From NCBI GenBank assembly GCA_036735565.1, contig DAINOC010000003.1:1-64000 (forward strand): DNA of 64,000 bases, read 5' to 3'. The notes beneath the pieces were generated by a model that had not been told where the DNA came from, ran no database searches, and worked only from the letters and a program-made list of their open reading frames with translations. Position numbers and translations under genes: made by a program. Positions 11,701 through 22,578 of this stretch are shown piece after piece (positions within the stretch are counted from its first letter, which is position 1; each line of letters begins with the position of its first letter). This DNA comes from Coraliomargarita_B sp036735565 (GTDB lineage Bacteria > Verrucomicrobiota > Verrucomicrobiia > Opitutales > Coraliomargaritaceae).

Positions 11701-14700
11701 TTTGCGGCAAAGGACTGATCGAATATCCGGCACCCGTGAGGATTGGCTGAATGGAACTAATTTCACCGCCGGGCGAGACAACGCCGATCCCGAATGCGCT
11801 GAGAATCGCCTCTGAGCTTCCCTGATCGGTAAAGGTCTGGGGCGCGAAGTTATAGAGACTCCCGCCGGAGGTGATCGTGTAGCCGACGACCCCGGTATTA
11901 ATGATGGTGGGAGTCGCCGTGGCCGTGGCTGATGCACCATGCACCACAAATCCGGGGCGATTTTCACTGGCACCGATAACTTGAAGCGCGATACTCCCGT
12001 TGTTTCGTGCCGCTATCGTATGATTGACCGCGAAGCCCTGGTAGCTGCGGATCAGAACATCGCTCGCCGCGATGGTCCCGTTTTGCACAAATTTCTCCGC
12101 GAATACGGTGTAGCTGCCGACTAAATCAATCTCTTCGATAATTGCAGTCGCGGCGGTTGTCGTGAAATCGAGGTTTTCGATATCCACATTCATTTCGAAG
12201 CGCGCATCACCGAGAACCACCGAGTGTGCCGACCCATCAAAGTCGACAGTGTAGTTATCGGTGATCGTCGGAGCAAATTGGAAAACGACGGTGTCGTTGA
12301 ACGAGGAACGGTCGATCAGACGAACCATGGGATTGTCGCTGTAGCCCGTACCAGTCGAGGTCATGGCGATACCGCTAAGCGTACCGTCGGAACGAAGCGC
12401 TGCAACTGCCCGGGCGCCGGTGCCAGTGCTGTCGATGATCTCAACGATTGGCGCATTCACATAACCGCTACCCATCGTAGCCAGCTCGATACCAGTCAGG
12501 TTCCCGCAACTTGCCGACACGGATATCGTCCCAATGGTTGCGGCGACAGCAGGCAGAAGATCGTCATCCATACGGATACCGCCAGTTCCCACTCCGCTGA
12601 AATCATCTCCGCGGAAAGTAAACAGATCGTTCCCGAGTCCGCCGCTCAGGTTCAAGCCGAGATTGTTGGTTACCGGATTCGTGAAAGTCCACTCATCGCG
12701 GCCACCACCACCGATTATCTGGGTGATCGCAGGGAGATGGAAAGTTGCCAAGCTGCCGCCCCCCGCGTCGATCGTGGAGGATAGATTACTCAGCCGTCCG
12801 AGGGTGGGCATCGGGATATCCGTGAAATCGAGAATGGTTGCCGCGCTGTTCGCAGCGATACCCGTTAGATTGACTCCCCCGAACCCAAAGAGAAAGTTGA
12901 TGCGGTTATTCCCCGAGGCACCTCCGGAAATAGCGTCGGCCCCACCCGTAATAAAGACACGACTGGATCCAGAACCCAAGGTAACGGTATCGTTGTCCTT
13001 GCCAGGGCGAATTTCAAAGACTCCCCCACCCTGCACGGTAATTGTATCATTCCCGTCACCACCGATGATCGTGCTTTCAATGCTGGCGTGCCCGGAGCCG
13101 AGGATAATCGTGTCGTTGCCAGCGCCGCCATCGATAAAGACCGGAATGCCATTCAGGCCGGAAGCGTCGAAGGTGTCGTTGCCTTCTCCTCCGTAAGCGA
13201 CAATCCGGCTAACTCCGGTGAAGGTCTTACTGAAGCTAATACCATTATTATTTATCGTAATCGTGACCGAGCTGCCAGAGTTCGTGATGGTCCAATTTTC
13301 CGCGCCATCAAGGATGGCTTTGCTTGAACGGTTGTAGAACGGATCCTGATTTGAAATACGATTTTCGCTATTGGTCCCGCTATTGATCAGCAGTGTATTC
13401 GCAAACTCGTTCCCGCTTCGATCAGTCCAAGTGATTTTTTCACCGAGGATCGAAGGTCCGTCAGCTCCTTCGCGATAATAGTTGAAGATCTCCTGTGTAA
13501 GCCAGCGCTCACCACCGCTGGCAACGGTTACACGCTTAATGCCGAAGGGATACGGAACCGGTATCATAATCTTCCAGTAATATCCGGCAAAGACCTCGCC
13601 TTTTATCTCCAGATCAAACCAGTCGAGGGGATTTCCGGAATATTCGAGAATCGCGAAAATTTCGCTGGGACGGATCTTACCATCATTATTTGGATCGTTC
13701 AGATCGAGAGTGAAGGTTACTTCGAGGCCGCCCTCGATACCACCAGCGGCGAGGAAGATATCGACCCCTCCGTAGAGCGCCATGGTTGCTTTGGCCACGA
13801 GTTCCGGAACGTCTGGACCGGACCCAGTCGGGTCGGCGGTATCCGAAATGTAGAGGCCATCGATTGCCCAGAGCGGGTTTCCGGTCTCCACGACCTTGCG
13901 GAAACCGTAAGTATCGTATCCAAAGTGAAGCTGGGCTTCGATACTGAATCCGAAGCGGACTCCGGCTTGGAATGGCCCGAGCTGGATCAACGGGAAACGC
14001 ACATCGAGATTGAAGTCGAGCTTCGGCAGGCTGTAGGTAACGAGCACCGCATCGCGGCCCATGATCAAACTAAAGACCTGCATCGGATCAGTCAGGATTG
14101 GGAATGCGAATCCACCCTTATCCTGCGGTGCAACGCCCGGCTGTTCTTTCTTATTGGGATCGGCATTATCCAAATCCCCCATGATTCCCATGACGGCATC
14201 CTTTGCGGCATCCGTATCGGATACGATTGCCTGATTACGCTGAGTAATGGTCGGTGGCGTCAGCTCGTTGTTATCGTAGTAAATCTTGGATCCAAGGCCA
14301 TCTCCCTGCTTGGCGAGCCAGAAATTGCCCAACGGCAGGTAAATATTCGCATCGTCGGGTGTAGCCGCGATAACGGCCGACAACTCAGCAACCAGATTCA
14401 CCACCTCAATGAAAGAGGCGACCGCTTTGCCCTTCGGACCGCCAAAGGTAGAGAGCGCGTTGACCAGTGAGAAATCGCGACCTGCGAGATCTGATATGAC
14501 CGGGATGCGTGCCGTCAGCACATCTAGAACCGGCCGGATCGGATCGATCCCTTTATCGATTTGCACGAAGACCGGCTTGAGGTATTCGTTAAGGAAGGAA
14601 CCGAGATCGAGGCGGATATTATTGATTCCGACTTCGGGGACCGGATCGATCGGATCATTTTCTACTCCCTGCGCGAATACCCAGACTGCCTTCCAATCGA

Positions 14701-17700
14701 GATTGAATTCGGCGGTCACCCGTGGGATCACTGCATTATCCGAAATAAAAATCTCCAACTCGAGATTGAGGACGACGTTGATCTCCAGCCGCAGTTCGAG
14801 GATGCGGAGGCCCGCCTCGCGCATCTCATCCCAAGTAATCTTTCCTTCGCTGCTGTCCTCGTCTTCTTCAGAGGACGGGTCGAAAAGATTGATCCCGATG
14901 CTTGCCGCCACGCGCGTCGGCAACTGATTGTTGCGGCGCACCCCTTCGGCAGCGTCTTTGCGCTGATCCGGCGTTTTTTGGTTTCCGTCAAAGAAATAGT
15001 CCGCATCACCGAGTGGCCGGATACCGACTTTTATCTCATCGGTCGCATCAAGGTTGAGGAAGAAGAGATTGCCAAAGGCATTAAAAGGAGCGGTCCGGTC
15101 GAATAGAATCATCTGGTCCGGATCCAGATTGTCGAGATCCTGGGCGCGATAGAATCCGAGCTGGTCGAGGTAGGCAGGGGCCCAGTTATTCGCATCATCC
15201 TGTGCGGCGACAACCCAGTAAGCATCGGGTAGCACAATCTCGATGCCGCCTGAAAGCGGGTTCTCCTGGCATCCGCAGAGCGATCCGGAGTTCCCCAGAT
15301 CCAAATCAAATTCAGGATAAAGCGTTCCGTCGGACTGGACCTGCATTACATTCAGGATCTCGCGGGTGCCATCGCCCTTGCGCGGACCAAGAGCCCAATC
15401 GCCGGTGCCATCGATACCACCCTTGCGATCCCAGATCGAGTAGCCGGTGCCCGAAGCAGCACGCTCGCGAACTTCGAAGTTTTCCTGAGCTCCTTGAAGC
15501 CCGGCTTCGATCCGCAGTTCGAGTTCGTTGCCTTCATCGACTTTTACGTAGAACCCTTCATCGAGACTGAAGCCGAACCCGATCACGAGATCCCAGCCCA
15601 CCTGGAAGGTCAATCCACCCTCGATTCCGATCGCTAAGGCAGGAGAAAGTGAGTCGAAATTGAAGTCGATATTGACGCCCGTGTCGAGGAGCAGGGATCC
15701 CAATCGAATACTAAATTCGACGGAATTCGCTCCATAGCCACCCTGACCGGTCATCGGATCGCCGTCCGCGTCGAGGAAATCGAAGGTCACGTCACTGGCA
15801 CTTGACGCTTCGACCATACCGGCAATCGAGCTGATGCCATTTTGTTGAAGCAAGAGCCCGGCTCCATTCGGTCCAAGTGAATCAAAAATCGCCTCTTTAA
15901 GAAGTTCACCGAAATTTTCCCCTGCTCCGCGTAACCGGTCGCGCATTTCACGGAGCCAACCGTCACGGAAGGCGAAGACACCGCTCACCGCTGCGTCGAG
16001 TTGGTTGCCGATAAGTGGGATATCAAGGTTCGCCAACAGACTAAGACCGGCTTGGATGGTCCCGAAGAAGGCGTCAATCCCGTCGAGGAGAACTGCCGGA
16101 TCGCGGAGAAGATCCAGTATCGTCGGCTGAGCGATGTTGGCGCCATCGACACTGGTGTCCGGCACGTAGAGCTCGACGTTTCCGTTGGATTGAATGGCCT
16201 CTGTTGCGGTGGCATCCGCATCGGGGAGCGCATAGAAATCCTCTTCATATTGTCCCAGGTCGTAGACCCGCAGCACAACAACATTTCCTGTAACCCCAAC
16301 CGAAGCCCCCGGCGTTAACGTGGCACCTTGGAGCAGGTTGATCCCGGAAACCGTGTAACCGGTAAACGGGTTGATCAACTCCGTTGGCGTGTAGATCGGC
16401 AGATAAACCTGCGCCGAGCCCGAGTAGGCGTGTTCGAAGTCATCGAGCGTCACCCCGGTTTTGCCGACCGGAGCGGTCCCGAGATAAAGTGGGCCGGCGG
16501 CACCAGCATCGAGGAAGACGTCGAGGCCAGCGGTTCCCGAATCAAGCAGCATCGTCAGATATGCGGCTCCGTTTTGATCCTGCACCCGCGAGAAGATCGG
16601 AAGGTCATTGCCCACAAGAAGGGTCGTTTCACCGCCGATGATCGCCATGCCTTCACGGATGAACAATCCGAGTGCTTTCTTCGAAGAGGTGAAATCAATA
16701 TCTTCCCCGGCAAACTGGAAGTCGATCTCGATGGATGTTCCCTGTCCCAATCCGTGTGTGCCCGAGGCATTTTGGTAGAGGAATATCGCTGGTGCATTCG
16801 GATCCGATAGGTCTATTCCAATGGAAAGGTGCAACTTGGCAATCGCCTGAAATTGAAGCGGCGAACGTCGGCCCGCATCGACCAGTTGATTCAGATCGAC
16901 GCCTTCAAGTTCAGTAAACTGTGATAACGCATCGGTATCGAGATCGAGGGCGACGGTCGCGATGGTCCCCGTCGTGTAGATCAAGTCGAGGCGATAGGAC
17001 TGAAGGGTTGCGTCCCAGGCCAACTGAACATCAGACTGGGCGGCACCAATTGCGGTGGCTACCTTACTGCTCAGCTCGTTGGCCGATTCCGCGGGGTTCA
17101 ACAGCAAGTTGTTGATGCGGGCTCCCATCCCGCTTGTTACCGACCAAAGATCCGCCAGGGACTGGTTGATCATGGGCAGAGTTAGGGCAAATGGTCCGTT
17201 GGCCAGGGCTTCGAGGTCAGCAAAAAGACGGGAAACAGCGAAAAGCGCATCGACAACGGTCTGATTCGAGAAGCCGGTCTGTAGTCCAACCGCACCGAAG
17301 GAAGCGAGATCGGGAAGCAGTGCGATGACGGCATAGTTGGGGTTATTTCTTAGAGCGAGGCTCTCGATGATTAAATCCTCACCACTAGCGACAAACCGGT
17401 AATTCGCCGAGATGTCGGTCGGCACGCCGGGGGTTAATTCAAATTCTGCGGTGGTGAGCGCGGCATTGAAATCAGCAACAAGATCGGCGAATGTCGTATT
17501 GTTGGCGGTGTCTGCGGCCGTTACGGTGACCGAGAATTTGTTTTCTCCGTCAAAGAAGGTGATCGTTTCATCTTGCGACAACTCGCCAGTGGAAACTCCG
17601 CTCTCAAATACTTCAAAAAAGAGTGGTAGCGGAAGTCCGAGAGGGGCAAACACCTCTGCCTGGGTTGCATAGAAGTCGGCAATCGTGATCGAAACCGTAG

Positions 17701-20700
17701 CCGAAGAATTGATGGGGCCTACGCTGGCACTTAGATCGCCTAGGATCAATGCGGCCCCTGGTGTGCTCGTTGGTGTGAATGTGGTTGTTAGTGCGGCAGC
17801 GGGATCCGAAAGCAGATTGACGCTGGGAATGAGTCCATTGAGACTGAGCTCAAATTCGGATTCGAAATCAGTTCCGACGAGTTCACCGAAGCTCACCTCG
17901 TTGAATCCAATTCGCATGGTTCCCGTCGTGTCGGGAAATGAGTAAGCGACTTTGCCCGCGGCAAATGGCTTGCCCGAGACGGGCCCGATCTCAGCCGGGG
18001 CACCAATGGCCTGGGCACTGATCCTTGTCGTTCCACCGGGCGCAGTTCCGTTATCGGAGGCACCTGTAAATTTTAATTCGGTGATGAAGGTGGATGCATC
18101 ACTCGCGAAGATCGTTGAAGCAAATGGCCAGGAGGTCGCCGGGGGACCGGTTGCATAGATATAAAAGGCGCTCTTGTTTTCACCTATGCTCGTAGCGAAT
18201 GCCGCATTGGCCAACGACGTGATTTCGTCATCAGTTTCGATTTGTCCATTTCCATTGAGGTCTATCCGCGCTTCAGCCATCGACTGATTAATCAGTGCGA
18301 TCAACTGGCCGAAGTTAGTGAAGGAAGTGGTGTCATCCGCGTCGACAAAAAGCAGATAGTTGGTTCCATTGATCACGAAGGCGACCGTCAGATCGGTTGA
18401 TAAAACTCCGTCCGTATGGGTTATGGCATTTCCTGCCGCCGTGCTTACCCGAAAAGCATTGGTCAGCTGGATCGTATTGCCATTTGCCCGCGCGATGAAC
18501 TGTGACTCCGTCAGGTTTTCATTAGTGCTTGTCCGGAGGTTTTGTGCGTTCGTGAGCGCGAGATTGATATCGGCGACCAAATCCTGGAGGGAATCATTTC
18601 CGGTCGTTGAGCTTGCAGTCACGCTGATCTGGTAAGATTCGCCTAGAACAAACTGCAGATCGAAAACAGCGTTTTGGGTCAGCACGAAGGAATCGGCCGA
18701 ACCAAAGGTGCCGCTTGTGAATGAAATTGGCTCAGCTGGAGCAAGCACGAACTCCACGGCAAAATTGATTTCAAGCCCGCCCACCGTCATGGTTATTTCA
18801 GTCGTGCCGTCGATACTGATCGCGCTGACTTGCGTCGAATTGTAGGGGATATTGAGGTCGGCCGTCAGCGATTCCGAACCGGCGAGTGTTGCCGAGTATT
18901 CAAAGCGAACGCGGTTCGTCGCGGGATCGTAGGAAGCGACGTCTGGATTTCGTGCAATGATCGAGGAGTCGGCAAAGTCAGCGAATGTCCGCAGGTCGAC
19001 CGGGCGAATGCTGCTCGAACTGGCACCTGCCGTGAACCCGAAGGGAATAACTTGATGAGCGGTGGCCTGAGAAACAATCGTGGCTTCCAAATCGCCCGAG
19101 CTTGCTACGAAGCGGAGGTATTGCAGCCCGGCGACTTCGGAGGCGTTGGGATCGGCGACCGGCGTCCCATCGGCAAGAACGGTTACTGCGCGGATCACAT
19201 TGGCGCCGAAAGCGGTATCCAACTGCCCTTGGAGGGTCGAAAGAAAGGCGGTAATATCTGCTGCGCTACCGCTTCCAGCTGTCGCGCTGATCGTAGCCGT
19301 TGTTCCGTCCTTGGTGAGCGAAATCGAGGCTGCTTTGATCAAAGGAAGCAAAAGCGGCATTGAGGCAGTGATCCGCTCACCTTCGTTGGTAACACTATTT
19401 CCAGATGTCACGGCCTCGAGTAAACTGAGGCTGCTTCCACTCAAAATTTTAAACTGGGTCAAGTCACCCGGAGCTCCCGGATGGGGGAGTATTTTTATCG
19501 AAGTAATCCCGCTTGGGGCTGCGGAGTAAAATGCTAGCGAACCCGAGGAGTCGAGCACGCGCAACTCATCAAACAGTGCCTTGTAGGGGTTCGCTGCCGC
19601 GACGTTATCGATCTGGGCTTGGATCGCGTTCAGCCAATCCGCAAGTGTTTGGCGGGTGCTGCTAAGATCTCCGAAGGGCAGTCCGCCAGAGATCGCCGGG
19701 ATGTCGATCTCGGCATAGCTGCCCAGATCATTGTTCAGAACGATTGCGAAGCGGAAGCGTTGATTCAGCAGTGTGCTTGCGAAATTTGTCCAGAATGTTC
19801 CATTTTGGAAGTTCGGGTCATTTTGAATGGTCGTTAGCGCCTGGTCACCAGGAGTCACGAGCAGTTGGTCATAGGCATCGACAAGGGAACCGATGTCGCT
19901 GTTAAATAGATCCGACCACGAGAAAATACTTCCGAAGTCGATTTGCTGACCATTGGCATCAACGATGAATGGCAAAGGTTGCCCGAGAAGATCCGATCCG
20001 CTGCCCTCCACTGAATTGTAGGTAAAGCCAGCGTCGAGGATGCCCTGGATGACATCTTCCGGCGTAAGCAGGATGAAGGCGCGGAGGTTGTCGAAGTCGG
20101 TCGCGGTGTAGGTTGGACGCGTTGCGTCGAACAAATCGTTATCACTGACCTGCAACCGGGCATCGTCGGCGACGGTAGCACCGAAAAGAGTCGCATCGAT
20201 AATGATGTCCAGAGTGACGGAGCTGTCACCAAGGGCGAAATTGGCAAAATTGGATCCATTTTTGGTCCAGCCATCCAAGGTGCGTGATCTATTGTTCGAA
20301 CTATCAAAGACCGCGTCGATCTCTACCGAAACCGCCCCGGACATTCCGTCGGTCATCCCGCGCACCATACCGACCTCTATACCGGTATCAATATTTTCGA
20401 AATCGTAGGTGATCACGCCCTTTGCCTCGTCGATCACGAGTCGGGTGAGGTTGTCCGCGAGCACGCCTCCTGTGTAGGCTGCAGCGTTCAGCTCAAAGCG
20501 GAGATCGAAGGCGACCGAGCTATCGACGGAAAAGCTTGGCGGGTTCACCAAAGAAAGACCAAGGTCTTCTTTGAGGGTGCCAAAATCGAGTTCGAAATTT
20601 CCAAAGCTCTTCGATTGATCCACTGCGATGCGGATTTCGTAACCACCCGAACCGAAAGTTGAGGACGTGCCGAGCGTCACGTTCACCGAACCGGTCGTCC

Positions 20701-22471
20701 CATATATGGAAACTATTTGATCGATCCGGGTGGTCAGGCTCGCCGAAAGACCATTCAGACTTACCGGATTTCCGGCCAGGAAGCTATCGATGGTGCTTTC
20801 GACGTTAAAAAACAGTGCGAATTGATTTGGCTGGAGTGAGTTTCCGAAATCGGCGGATGAATTACCATTGCTATCAAAAACCTGGGGGTAAAACAGGTCG
20901 CGAATTGTATTCTGCACATAGGGGATGACCTCCGTGCTGTCCCATAGTGTGAAATACTTGTTACGGGTAGCTTCATCGCCAGGCCATCCCTTCAGCCCGA
21001 GGTCGGCGTAGAATCCGTTGAGGATATCACCAAACTCGGCAAGCGCATCCTGAATACCCTGGGCGAGTTCGATGCGGATCGAGGAACTCGCACTTTGCGA
21101 CCCGGCGGAGTCAGTCACGGTCCACTGGATGCTGCGATTGGCGCCGGAGATAGTGGCTGGCGAGGTGTTATCGAAAGTGACCTGACGAAGGAGGCTTTGG
21201 TATTGGGCGGCGGTAGCGCTTCCGGTAAACGTTAGAATCCCACCGGACAAACTCCAGGAGATCGTGCCGCTTGTTCCGGTGGTATTGCCATTCACCCCGA
21301 GGCGGTCATTTGCTTCAAGACCCGAATTGATGCGGACCGTAGCAGAGGTCACCGGACGGGCGAAGTGGTTAGCCGGATCAGCATCCGAAGTGTCGATGCT
21401 GGGCGTAACCGTGAGATCAGAGTCAAGCACGACTTCATTCCCGGCAACCAGAGTATTCTCGAAAAGCACCTCGCCGCCAACGTTCCCAATCGTGGGGTCG
21501 ATCAGGATAGGGTAAAGTGCATCGGCATCGCTGACAATAATGAGCAGGTCCCCGTCGGCATCCAGTTCGAAGCGGGCATCCAGCTCGCGGTTAGCCGAAT
21601 CAATGGTGAATAGATCGCCGTAAGAAAAAATGGTGCCGTCTGAATCGAGGATGAAGTAGGCTTCCCCATCGGCAATAAAGGCCGTTGCGCCGCTCACTTC
21701 GAGATTCAGGATGAGATCTCCAGAGCCGGCAACTGACTCATAGACTGCGAAGTCTTGGCGGTAACCCGTTTCCAAAACATAAAAATCTTCTCGCAGTGTT
21801 CCCCTCTCGATCGAGTATTTAAGCGCATCCTGGCTCAATTCACCCGTTGGGGAGATGAGCTGCACGGTGCCGTCAGCACGACGCAACTCGGTGGGCGTGA
21901 TCGAGAAACCTCCCGCGTCGGAATCGCTGCCGGGGCCGTAGAAGCGGGCACCATCGGAACGAATGACCAGCGTCAAATCAGAGAGTGGTGCAAATAGATT
22001 GAATCTTTCCGGCGACGCCGTCTCCGAAGCGTATCCCAGATTCTCGGAGCCCGAATCATCCACCGGAGCACTCGAAAGGTCACTCGATAGGTCCCCTCCG
22101 GCTCCAGATAATTCATCGCCGGAAGCAACGGTTACCGAGTCTTCGGAAGTGGACTCAGCGGCATCATCCTGCGACGCCTGTATACTACCTGAGAGGGCTT
22201 CCCCGCCCGGAGCAAACTCAAGAATCGACCCTTCTCCCTGGGCGATAAGGGTCGAGAAGACGCCTTCGTCGCTCTCCTCGCCGCCGCCCGCAGCCTCGGC
22301 AGTCCCCTCGAAACTAACTGTCTCCGTCGTCCGGTAAAGGTCCGTAGGGTAGAGGTCCGTAGGGATGCTTTCAAAAACGTCGTCAAACATGGCTCCGTCC
22401 ATCACCGAAGCCGAAAGCAGCACGCGTGCTTCCAAATGTTCTACGGCAAATGATGGTTGAGACCGGGGCAT
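2736..22471 (-). CDS. Giant LEPR-XLL-type repeat surface protein (at least ~6,500 aa), interrupted by an assembly gap
   Basis: One gene is split on paper by the gap at 5079-5178. About 5,760 codons precede the gap and about 780 follow it, and both flanks carry the same repeat type (DAAQSDLT followed by a strand). The frame shift across the Ns is meaningless because the gap length is nominal. The N-terminus has an LEPR-XLL-like motif (LEARVLLSA, residues 13-21) and no ordinary signal peptide. After it come a cadherin-like domain (about 330-470), long beta-rich modules (about 490-2900) with EF-hand-like loops near 1405 and 2930, RTX-like glycine/aspartate repeats (about 3090-3190), GGSGY modules (about 3325-4095), and filamentous-haemagglutinin-like strand repeats to the end. 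Cysteine is rare. It is presumably an adhesin or cell-surface fibre exported by the upstream genes. GC looks lower than in the housekeeping genes, by eye only. Confidence 0.88.
2740..10120 (-). repeat. Filamentous-haemagglutinin-like repeat region of the giant protein
   Basis: The C-terminal third of the giant protein consists of short strand repeats (GxIxLxAxxxIxxxA type), as in right-handed beta-helix adhesins. Superimposed is a longer unit of roughly 200 residues. It contains a GSIxDxxx start, a GIGSAANPIETAVD-like block, a GIFLxE block, and a QSDLTTxxxGDIVLVAxxGxITLN block. At least six recognisable units occur, three of them near 4.1-4.7, 5.2-5.5 and 6.0-6.3 kb. The copies are diverged, not identical. 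The assembly gap lies inside one of these units. Confidence 0.7.
5079..5178. other. Assembly gap (100 N) inside the giant gene
   Basis: A run of exactly 100 N breaks the reading frame within the long repeat array. A near-identical stretch of about 26 bases encoding DAAQSDLT occurs on both sides, about 210 bp apart. Unresolved repeats are therefore the likely cause, and one or more repeat units may be missing. Confidence 0.95.
10190..12490 (-). repeat. GGSGY-type beta repeat module in the giant protein
   Basis: Roughly ten copies of a loose unit of about 35-45 residues encode a pattern like G-x-I-x-G-F-x-(L/I)-x-x-G-G-S-G-Y-x-x-x-P-x-V-x-I, often followed by an alanine/threonine-rich ATAxA stretch. 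Clear copies include ones with NGGSGYSNAYAPTVRI, NPGNGYAQGQPPLVEI and DGGSGYTTSPVISI. Two blocks (about 12,500-11,350 and 10,660-10,190) are separated by haemagglutinin-like sequence. Such modules are known in large extracellular bacterial proteins. The function is unknown to me. Confidence 0.7.
12900..13200 (-). repeat. RTX-like calcium-binding nonapeptide repeats in the giant protein
   Basis: About six glycine/aspartate-rich turns of the GGxGxDx type are visible (GGEGNDTF, GGAGNDTI, GGDGNDTI, GKDNDTVTL, GGADAISGG), covering roughly residues 3090-3190. In RTX proteins these bind calcium in a parallel beta-roll that folds outside the cell. Here they are internal and not C-terminal, so they are probably a folding or stability element and not a classical type I secretion signal. 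Confidence 0.75.
22406..22471 (-). other. LEPR-XLL-like N-terminal sorting motif of the giant protein
   Basis: The first 21 residues contain EHLEARVLLSA. The consensus LEPR-x-LL is preserved except that proline is replaced by alanine. The motif is known from N-termini of very large surface proteins in PVC and some other bacteria and is thought to be a sorting signal. No hydrophobic signal-peptide core is present, so this motif is the best candidate for the export address. Confidence 0.75.
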
Positions 22472-22513
22472 CTATCCACGTTTTTGTTTTTAATAGTGCC
22501 TATTAGCAAGCAA

Positions 22514-22543
22514 TTTTTACATCTAATTTAACTGCGTTTTCAA
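22514..22543 (-). promoter_or_regulatory. Possible promoter of the giant gene
   Basis: The 107-nt spacer between the SecA-like gene and the giant gene is AT-rich. On the minus strand it reads TTGAAA (22543-22538), an 18-nt spacer, then TAAAAA (22519-22514). That fits a weak sigma-70-type promoter about 43 nt before the start codon. It is the only sizeable spacer in the first six genes of the train and would allow the giant gene to be expressed separately from its export genes. Confidence 0.3.
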
Positions 22544-22578
22544 CGCCCGGCACGCCGCGTCTTCGCGATTCCGGTGGC

